From: Candidatus Zixiibacteriota bacterium
Lineage (GTDB): Bacteria; Zixibacteria; MSB-5A5; UBA10806; 4484-95
NCBI GenBank assembly: GCA_021159005.1
Contig: JAGGSN010000117.1
Span: 1-49,204 of the forward strand
Length of the DNA stretch: 49,204 bases
Direction: 5' to 3'
Shown here one piece after another: positions 1-7,737 of this stretch. The first letter of the stretch is position 1. Each line of letters opens with the position of its first letter. A program made the translations under genes and the position numbers. The notes below the pieces were generated by a model that saw only the letters and a list, made by a program, of their open reading frames with translations, ran no database searches and was not told the DNA's origin.

Positions 1-1
1 T

Positions 2-256
2 CCCATGCGTATTGCTGTGGGGACAGCGTCTGCGATGGTGGCGGCAACGGCGTTCACTGGTTTTCTAGGACATGCATTGCATGGGAGTTTCAATCCTTCT
101 TGGGCTATACCAATTGCGGTTATAACGATATTTGGCGGAGTGTTAGGAGGTAAAACTGCTCTTAAAACAAAACCGAAATACTTAAAAACACTTTTTGCCG
201 TCACTACTCTAATTGCAGCTTTACTCATGATTCTAAATTCTGGTATTGGTAATTGA
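2..256 (+). CDS. TauE/SafE family permease, C-terminal end (partial)
   Basis: The frame is open from the window edge and stops at 254-256, so only the last 84 or so residues are seen; the ATG at 5 is probably internal. The visible part has three hydrophobic segments, with a GGVLGG loop followed by a short basic stretch (TALKTKPKYLK) before the last membrane segment. This is the usual ending of the TauE/SafE family of anion or sulfite exporters in the inner membrane. Substrate cannot be judged from this part. A multispan protein of another family is possible, but the glycine loop and final helix fit TauE/SafE well. Confidence 0.6.
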   Translation, partial: PMRIAVGTASAMVAATAFTGFLGHALHGSFNPSWAIPIAVITIFGGVLGGKTALKTKPKYLKTLFAVTTLIAALLMILNSGIGN

Positions 257-949
257 TTAGTGAGTTGTATAAGGAAGGACTTGAGTTGGTTGAAAGTTTG
301 CTGAGAGTGATAAAAGGTGTACAATCAATTTTGTAACTCATTGGTCATTAAGGGGATATAAAAAGCGGGGGTTGGCTGCGCAAAAGACAAAACTTTTAAA
401 TTAACGTTCAGTTTATAGTTGTAGATTTTGGCGTATAGTTGATTGTTGTTGCAACTTCAAGCAGCCTTTTTAGCCATACTCATCTTCTACAGTTCGATTT
501 GTTAAGCAATTTACTATAAGCAGGTTACAAAGCGCAAAAAAGTGTAGTGCCTCACTTTTTCAGCTTATTACAACAAATTCAGACTGTCTGTTTAACGTTT
601 TCCTGCCTGCCGGCGCCCGCCTGTCTGCGGACATGGGGCATGGCGTAAAGTTGGAGGCATCGCCACGCCGCAAACCTGGGCTACCTTGCCTATAGTTCCT
701 TTCGTTTCATTACGGATGATGTAACCTTTGTCGTTGATGGTTTATTATGTATCAGGATGGAGGCTTTGCGACATCCTGATACCAAAGGTACCCTCAGGAT
801 GTCACTTCGTTTCCATCATGAGAGATAAGAAAAACTAGTAGATTGTTTTAGATAAAACCTGATATATCTGCTTGATTTTAATAACCAAATATCACTAAAT
901 ATATCAATAAAACTGATTAATGGACAATAAACCCTAACGAGGTGAAAAT
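257..949. other. 690-base gap: repeats and no convincing gene
   Basis: No reading frame looks like a gene. The stretch holds a GC-rich palindromic segment near 600-640 (CCTGCCTGCCGGCG), a REP-like palindrome at 751-780 and a half copy near 792-802. On the minus strand about 640-740 a short open stretch reads INDKGYIIRNETKGTIGKV, flanked by stop codons in frame. It could be the relic of a gene with glycine-rich short repeats, but it is too short to call. The final 100 bases are AT-rich and probably hold the promoter of the downstream dehydrogenase. Confidence 0.4.
751..780. repeat. REP-like palindrome, family A
   Basis: ATCAGGATG and CATCCTGAT form 9-base inverted arms around a 12-base centre (gaggctttgcga). 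The centre and arms match the copies at 10976, 16031 and 16633, the last two of which flank the RAYT transposase gene. A half copy (CTCAGGATGTC) follows at about 792-802. Confidence 0.75.
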
Positions 950-2308
950 ATGAAAGCCATCAACCCTGCTACTAATGAACTCATAAAAGAGTATAAAGAA
1001 CATACCAAAGAAGAAGCCAGCCAAATTATAAATGCCTGCCATAATGAACATCTATCTTGGCGGAAAATACCCTTTGGCGACCGGGCACAATTGATGCATA
1101 AAGCGGCGGATAACCTTCGCGAAAACAAAGAGGAATATGCCCGAACAATGACACTCGAAATGGGGAAAATCATCGCCGAAGCGCGCGCCGAAATCGAGAA
1201 ATGCGCCTGGGTGTGCGATTTTTATGCCGGCAACGCCGAGCGATTCCTTCAGGATGAGATTATCGAAACCGATGCCAGCAAAAGCTTTGCCGCTTTCGAG
1301 CCGCTTGGCGTAGTGTTGGCTGTGATGCCCTGGAATTTCCCGTTCTGGCAGGTGTTCCGTTTCGCCGCGCCGGCCCTGATGGCTGGCAACGGCGGCGTTT
1401 TGAAACATGCTTCGAATGTTCCCGGCTGTGCTCTTGCTATCGAGAGGGTTTTTCATGAAGCGGGATTTCCGGAAAATATATTCAGAACGATGCTGATAGC
1501 CTCCGGCAAAGTGGCTGATGTAATCAAGAACAATCGTATCAAAGCGGTTACTCTTACCGGCAGCGAACCGGCGGGCATGCAGGTGGCATCCATAGCCGGG
1601 CAGGCGCTTAAAAAGACAGTCCTTGAGCTTGGCGGCTCCGATCCGTATATCGTGCTGGAGGACGCCGATATAAAAGCCTGCGTCGAGACCTCAGTTACAG
1701 CCCGTATGATTAACGCCGGCCAGAGCTGTATCGCCGCCAAGCGGTTTATTGTAGTCGAATCGGCGGCAAGGCAATTCGAGGAGGAGCATACCCGGATAAT
1801 GAAATCGCTAAAAATCGGCGACCCGCTTTCGGATGATACACAGGTTGCCCCGATGGCGAGGATGGACTTACTCGAGGAGTTGGACGGGCAGGTTCAAAAA
1901 TCAATCAAGCTTGGCGCTAAGCTTCTCTGCGGCGGTAAAAAAGCTGAGGGACCCGGAGCTTTCTATCTCCCTACTGTTTTGTCTGATGTCAAAAAGGGAA
2001 TGCCGGTTTACAATGAGGAAACATTCGGTCCGGTAACCGCGATTATCAAAGTGAAAGATGCCGAAGACGCTGTCGAGGTTGCCAATGATTCGGAATTCGG
2101 GTTGGGGGGAAGTCTCTGGTCGAAGGATTTGCGCAAGGCTGAATCAATCGCTCGCAGAATCGAGACCGGGTCGGTATTCATCAACGGCATGACTAAATCC
2201 GATCCCCGTTTACCATTCGGCGGCATAAAAAAATCCGGTTTCGGACGGGAGCTTTCGCATTATGGCATAAAAGAATTTGTCAATATCAAGACGATTTGGA
2301 TTGCCTGA
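950..2308 (+). CDS. NAD(P)-dependent succinate-semialdehyde dehydrogenase
   Basis: Aldehyde dehydrogenase superfamily, 452 residues, closest in style to the short Sad/YneI group that oxidises succinate semialdehyde to succinate. Visible motifs are the MPWNFPFWQ cofactor-binding stretch (about 125-133), TGSEPAG near 203, the ELGGSDPYIVL region with the general-base Glu near 225, and NAGQSCIAAKR with the catalytic Cys near 258. It ends with PFGGIKKSGFGRE, the usual dimer-contact segment. The start has a good ribosome site (GAGGTG, seven bases upstream). It stands alone, with repeats on both sides. Other short-chain aldehydes are possible substrates; the family call is secure, the substrate is inferred. 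Confidence 0.88.
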   Translation: MKAINPATNELIKEYKEHTKEEASQIINACHNEHLSWRKIPFGDRAQLMHKAADNLRENKEEYARTMTLEMGKIIAEARAEIEKCAWVCDFYAGNAERFLQDEIIETDASKSFAAFEPLGVVLAVMPWNFPFWQVFRFAAPALMAGNGGVLKHASNVPGCALAIERVFHEAGFPENIFRTMLIASGKVADVIKNNRIKAVTLTGSEPAGMQVASIAGQALKKTVLELGGSDPYIVLEDADIKACVETSVTARMINAGQSCIAAKRFIVVESAARQFEEEHTRIMKSLKIGDPLSDDTQVAPMARMDLLEELDGQVQKSIKLGAKLLCGGKKAEGPGAFYLPTVLSDVKKGMPVYNEETFGPVTAIIKVKDAEDAVEVANDSEFGLGGSLWSKDLRKAESIARRIETGSVFINGMTKSDPRLPFGGIKKSGFGRELSHYGIKEFVNIKTIWIA

Positions 2309-2420
2309 GTCAAATGATTTGAAGCATATTTACATAGATAATCATTATTTAATTTAGGCAAGCCGCAGCGAAATATAGCCTGTTAGTTTTGCCCGCATTA
2401 TTCAAAAAAAATATAAGAAA

Positions 2421-2530
2421 GTCATTGCTCCGCCTATGGCGGACGACGCGGCAATCTCCTTGTTGCCATGCAAATTAGGGCATACAGATTGCCGCGCTCC
2501 CTTTGGTCTCCGCCGTGGCGGAGCAATGAC
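2421..2530. repeat. 110-base inverted-repeat element (GTCATTGCTCCGCC ends)
   Basis: The element begins GTCATTGCTCCGCC and ends GGCGGAGCAATGAC, a perfect 14-base terminal inverted repeat. Internal pairs (CTCCGCCtatGGCGGA, and GCGGCAATCT against AGATTGCCGC) would fold it into one long hairpin. A diverged half copy begins at about 19363 (GTCATTGTGAGGAGCG, then GCAATCTC). Such hairpins are common dispersed repeats in genomes of uncultured bacteria. The rest of the gap 2309-2685 shows no gene. Confidence 0.7.
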
Positions 2531-2650
2531 AGATTGGCATGCTGCTGCATTACCCTATAGAGTTTATGAATAATGCGGATTAGAGGAATTTACATAATTT
2601 TGTATCGATACTGGAGTTTATGAATAAAACAGGTTTATTTACGCTAATTA

Positions 2651-2685
2651 TTGACTTTATAGCATCTTAAAGCTTAATATTAAGC
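2651..2685 (+). promoter_or_regulatory. uvrC promoter with a 14-base palindrome over the -10 box
   Basis: TTGACT at 2651-2656 and TAATAT at 2675-2680 are 18 bases apart. The -10 box lies inside a perfect palindrome, GCTTAATATTAAGC at 2672-2685, which abuts the uvrC ATG at 2686. The predicted transcript start is at or next to the start codon and no ribosome site is visible. A repressor bound to the palindrome would block transcription. Confidence 0.45.
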
Positions 2686-4548
2686 ATGAGCGATTCAGAA
2701 AAGCAAAATTTGCAGAACGCCGCCGGCGTTGAATTTTCAACCAAATTGAAAAATATTTCCGATTCACCCGGAGTCTATCTTTTTAAAAACGCCGAGGGAA
2801 AAATAATCTATATAGGCAAAGCCAAATCGCTTAAAAAACGCGTAAGATCATATTTTTCAAGAACAATAGCTCATCCGCGTACCCAGAAGCTTGTCTCATT
2901 AATTGCAGACATCGAAACGCTGGCTACCGATACGGAACTCGAAGCGCTTATCCTTGAATCTAATCTTATTAAAGAAAATCAGCCGCGCTATAATGTAAAC
3001 CTCAAAGATGATAAAAGATACCCTTATATAAAAATTACCAATGAAATATATCCCCGACTGCTGGTTGTCCGTCAGGTTAAAAATGATAAGGCGAAATATT
3101 TTGGACCATACACGCAAGCCAAAGCGATGCGTTGGACCCTGAAGCTTATTCGCAAAATTTTCCCCGTGCGTTCCTGTAATCTGGCAATACCATCGCCGCG
3201 CAAGTATAAAGTCTGCCTCGATTATTTTATAGGTAAATGTCCCGGATGTTGTGAGCCGGGCAGGACAACGCCGGATGAGTATAATGAAATAATCGAAGGG
3301 GTTATATTGATGCTTTCCGGCCGCTCGGATGAGGTTGTTGAAACATTAACTGCCAAAATGATGGAACATTCCGATAGACAGGAATTTGAAAAAGCCGCCG
3401 CTGCCCGCGATCAAATTAGAGCCTTGCAATCGATAATACAAAAGCAAAAAGTTGTTTCGGGTGATTTAATCAATAGAGATATAATTGTAGTTGCCCGCGC
3501 GGTAGCTGATGTTTGCATTGTTGTTCTGCAAATTCGCAAAGGGATATTAATTGGCAGACAGCATTTCTATCTTACCGCCCCTGAGGAGGCTCAAACAGGC
3601 GAGATACTATCCTCATTTATAATAAGATATTATAAAACCACGTCATTTTTGCCCTCTGAGATATATACTCCGGAAGAGCTTGAGGAACCGGAATTGATTA
3701 AGCTATGGTTTTTATCAAAGAAAAGCTTCGGCATTAAAATGATTCAACCAAAAAAAGGTGAAAAATTTAAACTGATTAGATTAGCCGAGAAAAATGCCAA
3801 GCTGCTTTTAAATGAATTGTTGGCGGAAAAAAGCACCATAAAGAAGAAACCGCCGGCAATACTGTTAAGCCTTCAAAGAGACCTTTATCTCAAAACCATT
3901 CCCCGCACTATTGCCGCCTGCGACATATCAAATCTTGGCGATAGCGATGCAGTAGGCTCGGTAATCTTTTTCAGCGAGGCAAAACCTCTTAAAAAAGGCT
4001 ACCGCCGCTTCAAGATTAAAACCGTTGAGGGACAGGATGATTATTCAATGATGGCTGAAGTAGTCGGCCGGTATTTCAATCATCTCGCTGAAAATAATAT
4101 GGATTATCCTGATTTGCTGTTAATTGATGGCGGGAAAGGCCAATTGGGAGCCGCTTTAAACGCCTTAAGCGAGCTGGGAATAACCTCACAGCAATGCGCC
4201 TCGCTTGCCAAGCAATTCGAGGAAGTGTACCTTCCCGGACGACCGGAACCGATTAGCATACCGCGAACATCATCGGCATTGAGGCTCCTTCAGCATGTGC
4301 GGGATGAGGCTCATCGTTTTGCGATAAATTATCACCGTAAACTGCGGTCAAAAAATGTTGCGGCATCGGAGCTTGACAATATTCCGGGAGTAGGCGATAA
4401 GCGGAAATATATTTTGCTTGGCGCCTTAGGCTCGGTGGAGGCAATAAAAAATGCCCGCTTGCAGGATATTTTAAACATTAGCGGAATTCCAAAGACATTA
4501 GCAGTTAAAATATATGAACATTTTCATTCGGGAGATACAGATGAATAG
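2686..4548 (+). CDS. uvrC: UvrABC excinuclease subunit C
   Basis: UvrC makes both incisions around damage in nucleotide excision repair. At 620 residues it has the full domain set: a GIY-YIG nuclease (GVY at 29-31, YIG at 42-44), a Cys-rich segment about 165-190 (CLDYFIGKCPGCC), a UVR helix pair around 215-250 that contacts UvrB, an RNase-H-like nuclease with ACDISN and LLIDGGKGQL at about 405-490, and a tandem helix-hairpin-helix end (IPGVGDKRKYILL). The start is set by the absence of earlier in-frame Met codons; the promoter seems to fire at the ATG. The stop codon overlaps the next gene by eight bases, suggesting a repair operon with the glycosylase at 5336. Confidence 0.97.
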   Translation: MSDSEKQNLQNAAGVEFSTKLKNISDSPGVYLFKNAEGKIIYIGKAKSLKKRVRSYFSRTIAHPRTQKLVSLIADIETLATDTELEALILESNLIKENQPRYNVNLKDDKRYPYIKITNEIYPRLLVVRQVKNDKAKYFGPYTQAKAMRWTLKLIRKIFPVRSCNLAIPSPRKYKVCLDYFIGKCPGCCEPGRTTPDEYNEIIEGVILMLSGRSDEVVETLTAKMMEHSDRQEFEKAAAARDQIRALQSIIQKQKVVSGDLINRDIIVVARAVADVCIVVLQIRKGILIGRQHFYLTAPEEAQTGEILSSFIIRYYKTTSFLPSEIYTPEELEEPELIKLWFLSKKSFGIKMIQPKKGEKFKLIRLAEKNAKLLLNELLAEKSTIKKKPPAILLSLQRDLYLKTIPRTIAACDISNLGDSDAVGSVIFFSEAKPLKKGYRRFKIKTVEGQDDYSMMAEVVGRYFNHLAENNMDYPDLLLIDGGKGQLGAALNALSELGITSQQCASLAKQFEEVYLPGRPEPISIPRTSSALRLLQHVRDEAHRFAINYHRKLRSKNVAASELDNIPGVGDKRKYILLGALGSVEAIKNARLQDILNISGIPKTLAVKIYEHFHSGDTDE

Positions 4549-5167
4549 TATTCTAAAAGTTGATTTTATTGAAGTTGGACCGTTTCAAACAAACTGTTAT
4601 TTAGTGAGGGGTAATAATAAGGCGATTATTATCGATCCGGGCGATGAATTTTTTAGAATCGAAAAGCTGATTAATAAGTATAATGCGGAAGTGGAAAAGA
4701 TTATTCTAACTCATGGTCATATTGACCATATCGGGGCGGTTTCTCAGGTGAAGAATATCACTAATGCCCTTGTTATGATTCATCCTGATGATGCCGGGAT
4801 GCTTACCGATGCCAAAGCCAATCTATCGGCATATCATGATACGGAGTTTACTATCGATGCCGCCGATGAATTTATAAATGACGGCGACATTATCGAAATT
4901 GGCGGGATTCAGCTTAAAACGCTTCATACTCCCGGGCATACTCCCGGCGGGATTTCCCTTCTAACTGACGGTATAGTATTTACCGGCGACGCCTTATTCT
5001 GGGGTTCTATAGGACGCACTGATTTACCCGGCGCGAATCATGAAACATTAATAAATGCCATAAAGTCGAAATTGCTGACTCTTCCCGATGAAACCATTGT
5101 TTATCCGGGACATGGACCGCAAACTACAATCGGCAAAGAACGAGAAATAAATCCATGGCTGATATAA
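4541..5167 (+). CDS. MBL-fold hydrolase, glyoxalase II-like (YcbL type)
   Basis: A 208-residue metallo-beta-lactamase fold protein. Zinc ligands are visible in THGHIDHIG (HxHxDH), in HTPGHTPGG, in FTGDALFWGSIGRTD and in YPGHGPQT. This order and the short length fit the single-domain glyoxalase II-like group (YcbL, GloB-related) that hydrolyses thioesters such as S-lactoylglutathione or similar small-thiol adducts. An ATG 27 bases further upstream exists, but the one at 4541 has a GGGAGA site at proper spacing and overlaps the uvrC stop, which favours translational coupling. The actual thiol substrate cannot be told from sequence. Confidence 0.88.
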   Translation: MNSILKVDFIEVGPFQTNCYLVRGNNKAIIIDPGDEFFRIEKLINKYNAEVEKIILTHGHIDHIGAVSQVKNITNALVMIHPDDAGMLTDAKANLSAYHDTEFTIDAADEFINDGDIIEIGGIQLKTLHTPGHTPGGISLLTDGIVFTGDALFWGSIGRTDLPGANHETLINAIKSKLLTLPDETIVYPGHGPQTTIGKEREINPWLI

Positions 5168-5349
5168 TACCCTGCGATTTACATGTCCACCCCGATTTTG
5201 TGAAGAAAACAGTTGAAATGGGCGCCGCAATTAATGCCATCGGTTCGGGTGCGCATCATGCTGACAGTCTTGGCGCAAATATAAATTCGACGCTTGAATT
5301 AATCGGTAATTTCAATATTTCTGTTAAGCCATTTTATGAAAACAAGTAA
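5155..5349 (+). pseudogene. Internally deleted PHP-domain phosphatase relic
   Basis: This 64-residue frame starts with CDLHVHPDF, the first metal motif of PHP-family phosphatases such as histidinol phosphatase. It then jumps at once to AINAIGSGAHHADSLG, which resembles the last metal motif and C-terminal region (usually SDAH near the end of a protein of about 250 residues). About 180-200 residues between seem to be missing, in frame. It overlaps the upstream hydrolase by 13 bases and the downstream glycosylase by 14, so it still acts as a coupled link in the operon. Catalysis is unlikely because most metal ligands are absent. A small protein with a new role cannot be excluded. Confidence 0.55.
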
Positions 5350-5962
5350 ACTGAATCGCTCATTCTATAAGCGGCCGACTCTTGAGGCAGCTGTAAATCT
5401 TCTTGGCAAGATTTTGATATACAATATAAACGGTGAGCAACTTGGGGGACGGTTAGTTGAGCTGGAGGCATATATCGGCGAGGATGACCCTGCCTGTCAT
5501 GCCTGCCGGGGGATGACGCCGAGAAATGAAATCATGTATGGAAACGCCGGCTATTTATATGTATATTTTACCTACGGCAACCATTACATGCTAAACATCG
5601 TAACAGAGAGAAAAGGGTTTCCAGCCGCCGTGCTGATTAGGGGTTTGGAACCGCTTTATGGTATTGAAGCTATGAAGCGAAACAGAGGAGTTAAAAAACT
5701 GTCGGATGTAAGCAGCGGACCTGGCAAGCTGGCTAAAGCATTAAATATAACCACGGCGCAAAAAGGCCTTGATGTTGCCGGAAATACGATATATGTACTT
5801 GATGATAAGAAGCATATTGATAATATCTGGCATTCGACACGCATCGGTATAGGAGATAACGGCGCCGATAAGAAATGGAGATTTTATATCAATGGCAACC
5901 CGCATGTCTCAAAAATGGCGCGTTATGTGAAAGAAACGGCGAAACCTTATGCGGATTGTTGA
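5336..5962 (+). CDS. DNA-3-methyladenine glycosylase (Mpg/AAG family)
   Basis: A 208-residue monofunctional glycosylase of the AAG fold that removes alkylated purines in base-excision repair. The N-terminal LARxLLGK-type segment (NLLGKILIY), the catalytic Glu in RLVELEAYIGEDDPACHA, and the TPRNEIMYGNAGYLYVYFTYGNHYMLN stretch (read as two adjoining motifs) are all typical. SSGPGKLAKAL and the late RIGIG segment complete the family pattern, and the length is normal. Its ATG lies inside the end of the PHP relic, so it is probably translated from the uvrC-led transcript. The pairing of uvrC with an alkyl-purine glycosylase suggests a DNA-repair operon. Confidence 0.93.
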   Translation: MKTSKLNRSFYKRPTLEAAVNLLGKILIYNINGEQLGGRLVELEAYIGEDDPACHACRGMTPRNEIMYGNAGYLYVYFTYGNHYMLNIVTERKGFPAAVLIRGLEPLYGIEAMKRNRGVKKLSDVSSGPGKLAKALNITTAQKGLDVAGNTIYVLDDKKHIDNIWHSTRIGIGDNGADKKWRFYINGNPHVSKMARYVKETAKPYADC

Positions 5963-6020
5963 CAGATGGTTATTGACTTGAAAAATTTTATCGATTTTAA
6001 ATGGTATAAAATCGCTGCCC

Positions 6021-6138
6021 GTAGGGGCTTATCCTCCGAAGCGGATAAGCCCTCTGGTTGATGATAAAGCAACAAACAACTCTGGTTGCCAAGCGCCGCT
6101 TGGTAACCAGAGTGGGAGTATGCAATACGCCCCTACGC
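6021..6138. repeat. Nested composite palindromes (families B and F)
   Basis: The outer arms GTAGGGGC (6021) and GCCCCTAC (ending about 6136) are the ends of the family B palindrome found intact at 33621. Two other hairpins lie inside: GGCTTATCC/GGATAAGCC near 6026-6051 and CTCTGGTT...AACCAGAG at 6080-6112. The second recurs at about 49062-49091, and a diverged copy is near 34690. One repeat seems to have inserted into another. Confidence 0.65.
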
Positions 6139-6226
6139 GCGGTGCATTTATTATCTTAATACTTGAGATATTGTTTAATAAGGATGGTTTTATTAATACT
6201 ATTAAAGATTCATTTCGGAGGACAGC

Positions 6227-6868
6227 TTGTTTAATCTTGAACGCTTAGTTTTATTGGCGCCGGCATTTCTTTTGGCGATAACCGTTCACGAATTTTCTCA
6301 TGGCTATATCGCCTACAGGCTTGGCGACCCAACCGCCAAGGATATGGGGCGGCTAACATTAAATCCCTTGGTGCATCTGGATTTATTTGGCTTATTGGCA
6401 CTATTATTTATAGGATTTGGCTGGGCTAAACCGGTTCCGGTTAATACTGCCAACTTGGCAAATCCTCGACGCGATAATATCTGGATTGCCTTAGCGGGAC
6501 CGGCATCCAATTTTATAAGCGCTTTTATATTTGGCATACTGTTTAGAATTTTAAGCCCGCTGCTAATCGGTTCCGACGTAGGTCAAGTGATTTTATCCAT
6601 GATATTCTTAGCGGTATGGATAAATTTAATCCTTACTGTCTTTAATCTTTTGCCAATACCCCCTCTTGATGGTTTTCATATTTTGGAAGGGCTTGTGTCC
6701 TATGAAACATACATGAAGCTTCAAACTTTTAATCGTATGGGTTCAATGATTCTTTTGGGTATTATAGTTATTTCAACTATGACTCATATAAATATCTTTG
6801 GGATTATCTTTGGCCCGTTTCTCAGGATTTTCGGCAGCATATTTACAGGACAAAATCTTGCGTTTTAG
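6227..6868 (+). CDS. Site-2 protease family membrane metalloprotease (M50)
   Basis: A 213-residue intramembrane zinc protease of the short S2P group. The zinc motif HEFSHG is at about 22-27 and the third ligand lies in LLPIPPLDGFHIL near 145, a variant of the usual NPxDG. Four to six hydrophobic segments span the rest, with no PDZ domain. The start is a TTG, supported by CGGAGGA ending four bases upstream; no ATG fits. Short S2P proteins of this type are widespread and their substrates are mostly unknown, so a sigma-factor role should not be assumed. The gene meets the downstream lipoprotein gene by overlap, consistent with one transcript. Confidence 0.9.
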   Translation: MFNLERLVLLAPAFLLAITVHEFSHGYIAYRLGDPTAKDMGRLTLNPLVHLDLFGLLALLFIGFGWAKPVPVNTANLANPRRDNIWIALAGPASNFISAFIFGILFRILSPLLIGSDVGQVILSMIFLAVWINLILTVFNLLPIPPLDGFHILEGLVSYETYMKLQTFNRMGSMILLGIIVISTMTHINIFGIIFGPFLRIFGSIFTGQNLAF

Positions 6869-7583
6869 AATAACTCCATTGCTGTTGCTAATGTTATTTG
6901 CCTGCGGTCCCAAACCCGAGGTGAAAATCAGCAATGTTTCGAATAACCCGCAGGAAATCCGGGATGGATTTTTTCAACGCTATAATGATATTAATTCGCT
7001 AGCGATAAGCGGCGATTTATCTATCACCGCTGATAAAGCATATAACTGTAAACTTCAACTGCTTTATGCTTCCCCTGATAGTTTTGCTTTTATGGCAGAG
7101 GGAACTCTTGGAGTTGACTTAGCGCGGGGAGCCATTTGCGGCGATTCAGGATTCTGGGAGATTCCTCGCGAACAATATCATGAGAAACTTCATCAGGGCG
7201 ACCGAATAAATTTCGAAAATGGCAAGTTTCAGATAGATATCGAACAATTATTGCAGGCGGTTTTCTATTTTCGCAAGTACGCAGATGTTGATTTTATTAA
7301 ACAAACAGGGTCGCGTTTTACTTATTCATACGGCGCTGATAATTGCAAAATAATTATGGAAATAAACAGAGATTCACTAACGCCGGTAAGGCAGACATTT
7401 ATAAGTTCGAGCGATAAGACTTATGCAGAGTATTACGATTGGAAATTATCTTCTGATAATATAATGTTTCCGGGGCGAATAAAAATATATTCATTTCAGC
7501 CAAATACAGTCTTGGAGTACAAAATAGATAAAATAAAAGCTAATCATAGCTTGAAAACATCCTTTTTCCTGCCAAAGTTTTAA
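6858..7583 (+). CDS. Outer-membrane-type lipoprotein, DUF4292/LolA-like
   Basis: From the TTG at 6858 the product has 241 residues, beginning with a lipoprotein signal (RFRITPLLLLMLFAC) whose LFAC lipobox puts the acylated Cys at about residue 16. The earlier ATG at 6798 would place 20 extra residues before the signal, so I prefer the TTG; AGGA lies eight bases upstream. The mature part is predicted beta-rich (SLAISGDLSI, FAFMAEGTLGVDLARG, RFTYSYGADNCKIIM) and resembles DUF4292 proteins, a LolA/LppX-like half-barrel group in the envelope. Role in lipid or lipoprotein transport is inference only. It overlaps the end of the protease gene. Confidence 0.65.
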   Translation: MRFRITPLLLLMLFACGPKPEVKISNVSNNPQEIRDGFFQRYNDINSLAISGDLSITADKAYNCKLQLLYASPDSFAFMAEGTLGVDLARGAICGDSGFWEIPREQYHEKLHQGDRINFENGKFQIDIEQLLQAVFYFRKYADVDFIKQTGSRFTYSYGADNCKIIMEINRDSLTPVRQTFISSSDKTYAEYYDWKLSSDNIMFPGRIKIYSFQPNTVLEYKIDKIKANHSLKTSFFLPKF

Positions 7584-7629
7584 TATATTATCGTTCAACG
7601 GGTTAATGCGGACAATACGCTAAAACAAC

Positions 7630-7668
7630 TTGACAAATATTGGTTTTGTCTTATGTTGATTATATAAT
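7630..7668 (+). promoter_or_regulatory. Possible promoters of the large secreted protein
   Basis: TATAAT at 7663-7668 has TTGGTT 17 bases upstream (7640-7645). A consensus TTGACA at 7630-7635 pairs instead with TATGTT at 7652-7657 (16 bases). Either would give a leader of some 60-80 bases before the ATG at 7738. Confidence 0.4.
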
Positions 7669-7737
7669 GTATGGAATAATTGTAAAAATTCAGGATTTAA
7701 CTTTAGGGAATTATTAAGGAATTACTGCGCTGTAATA

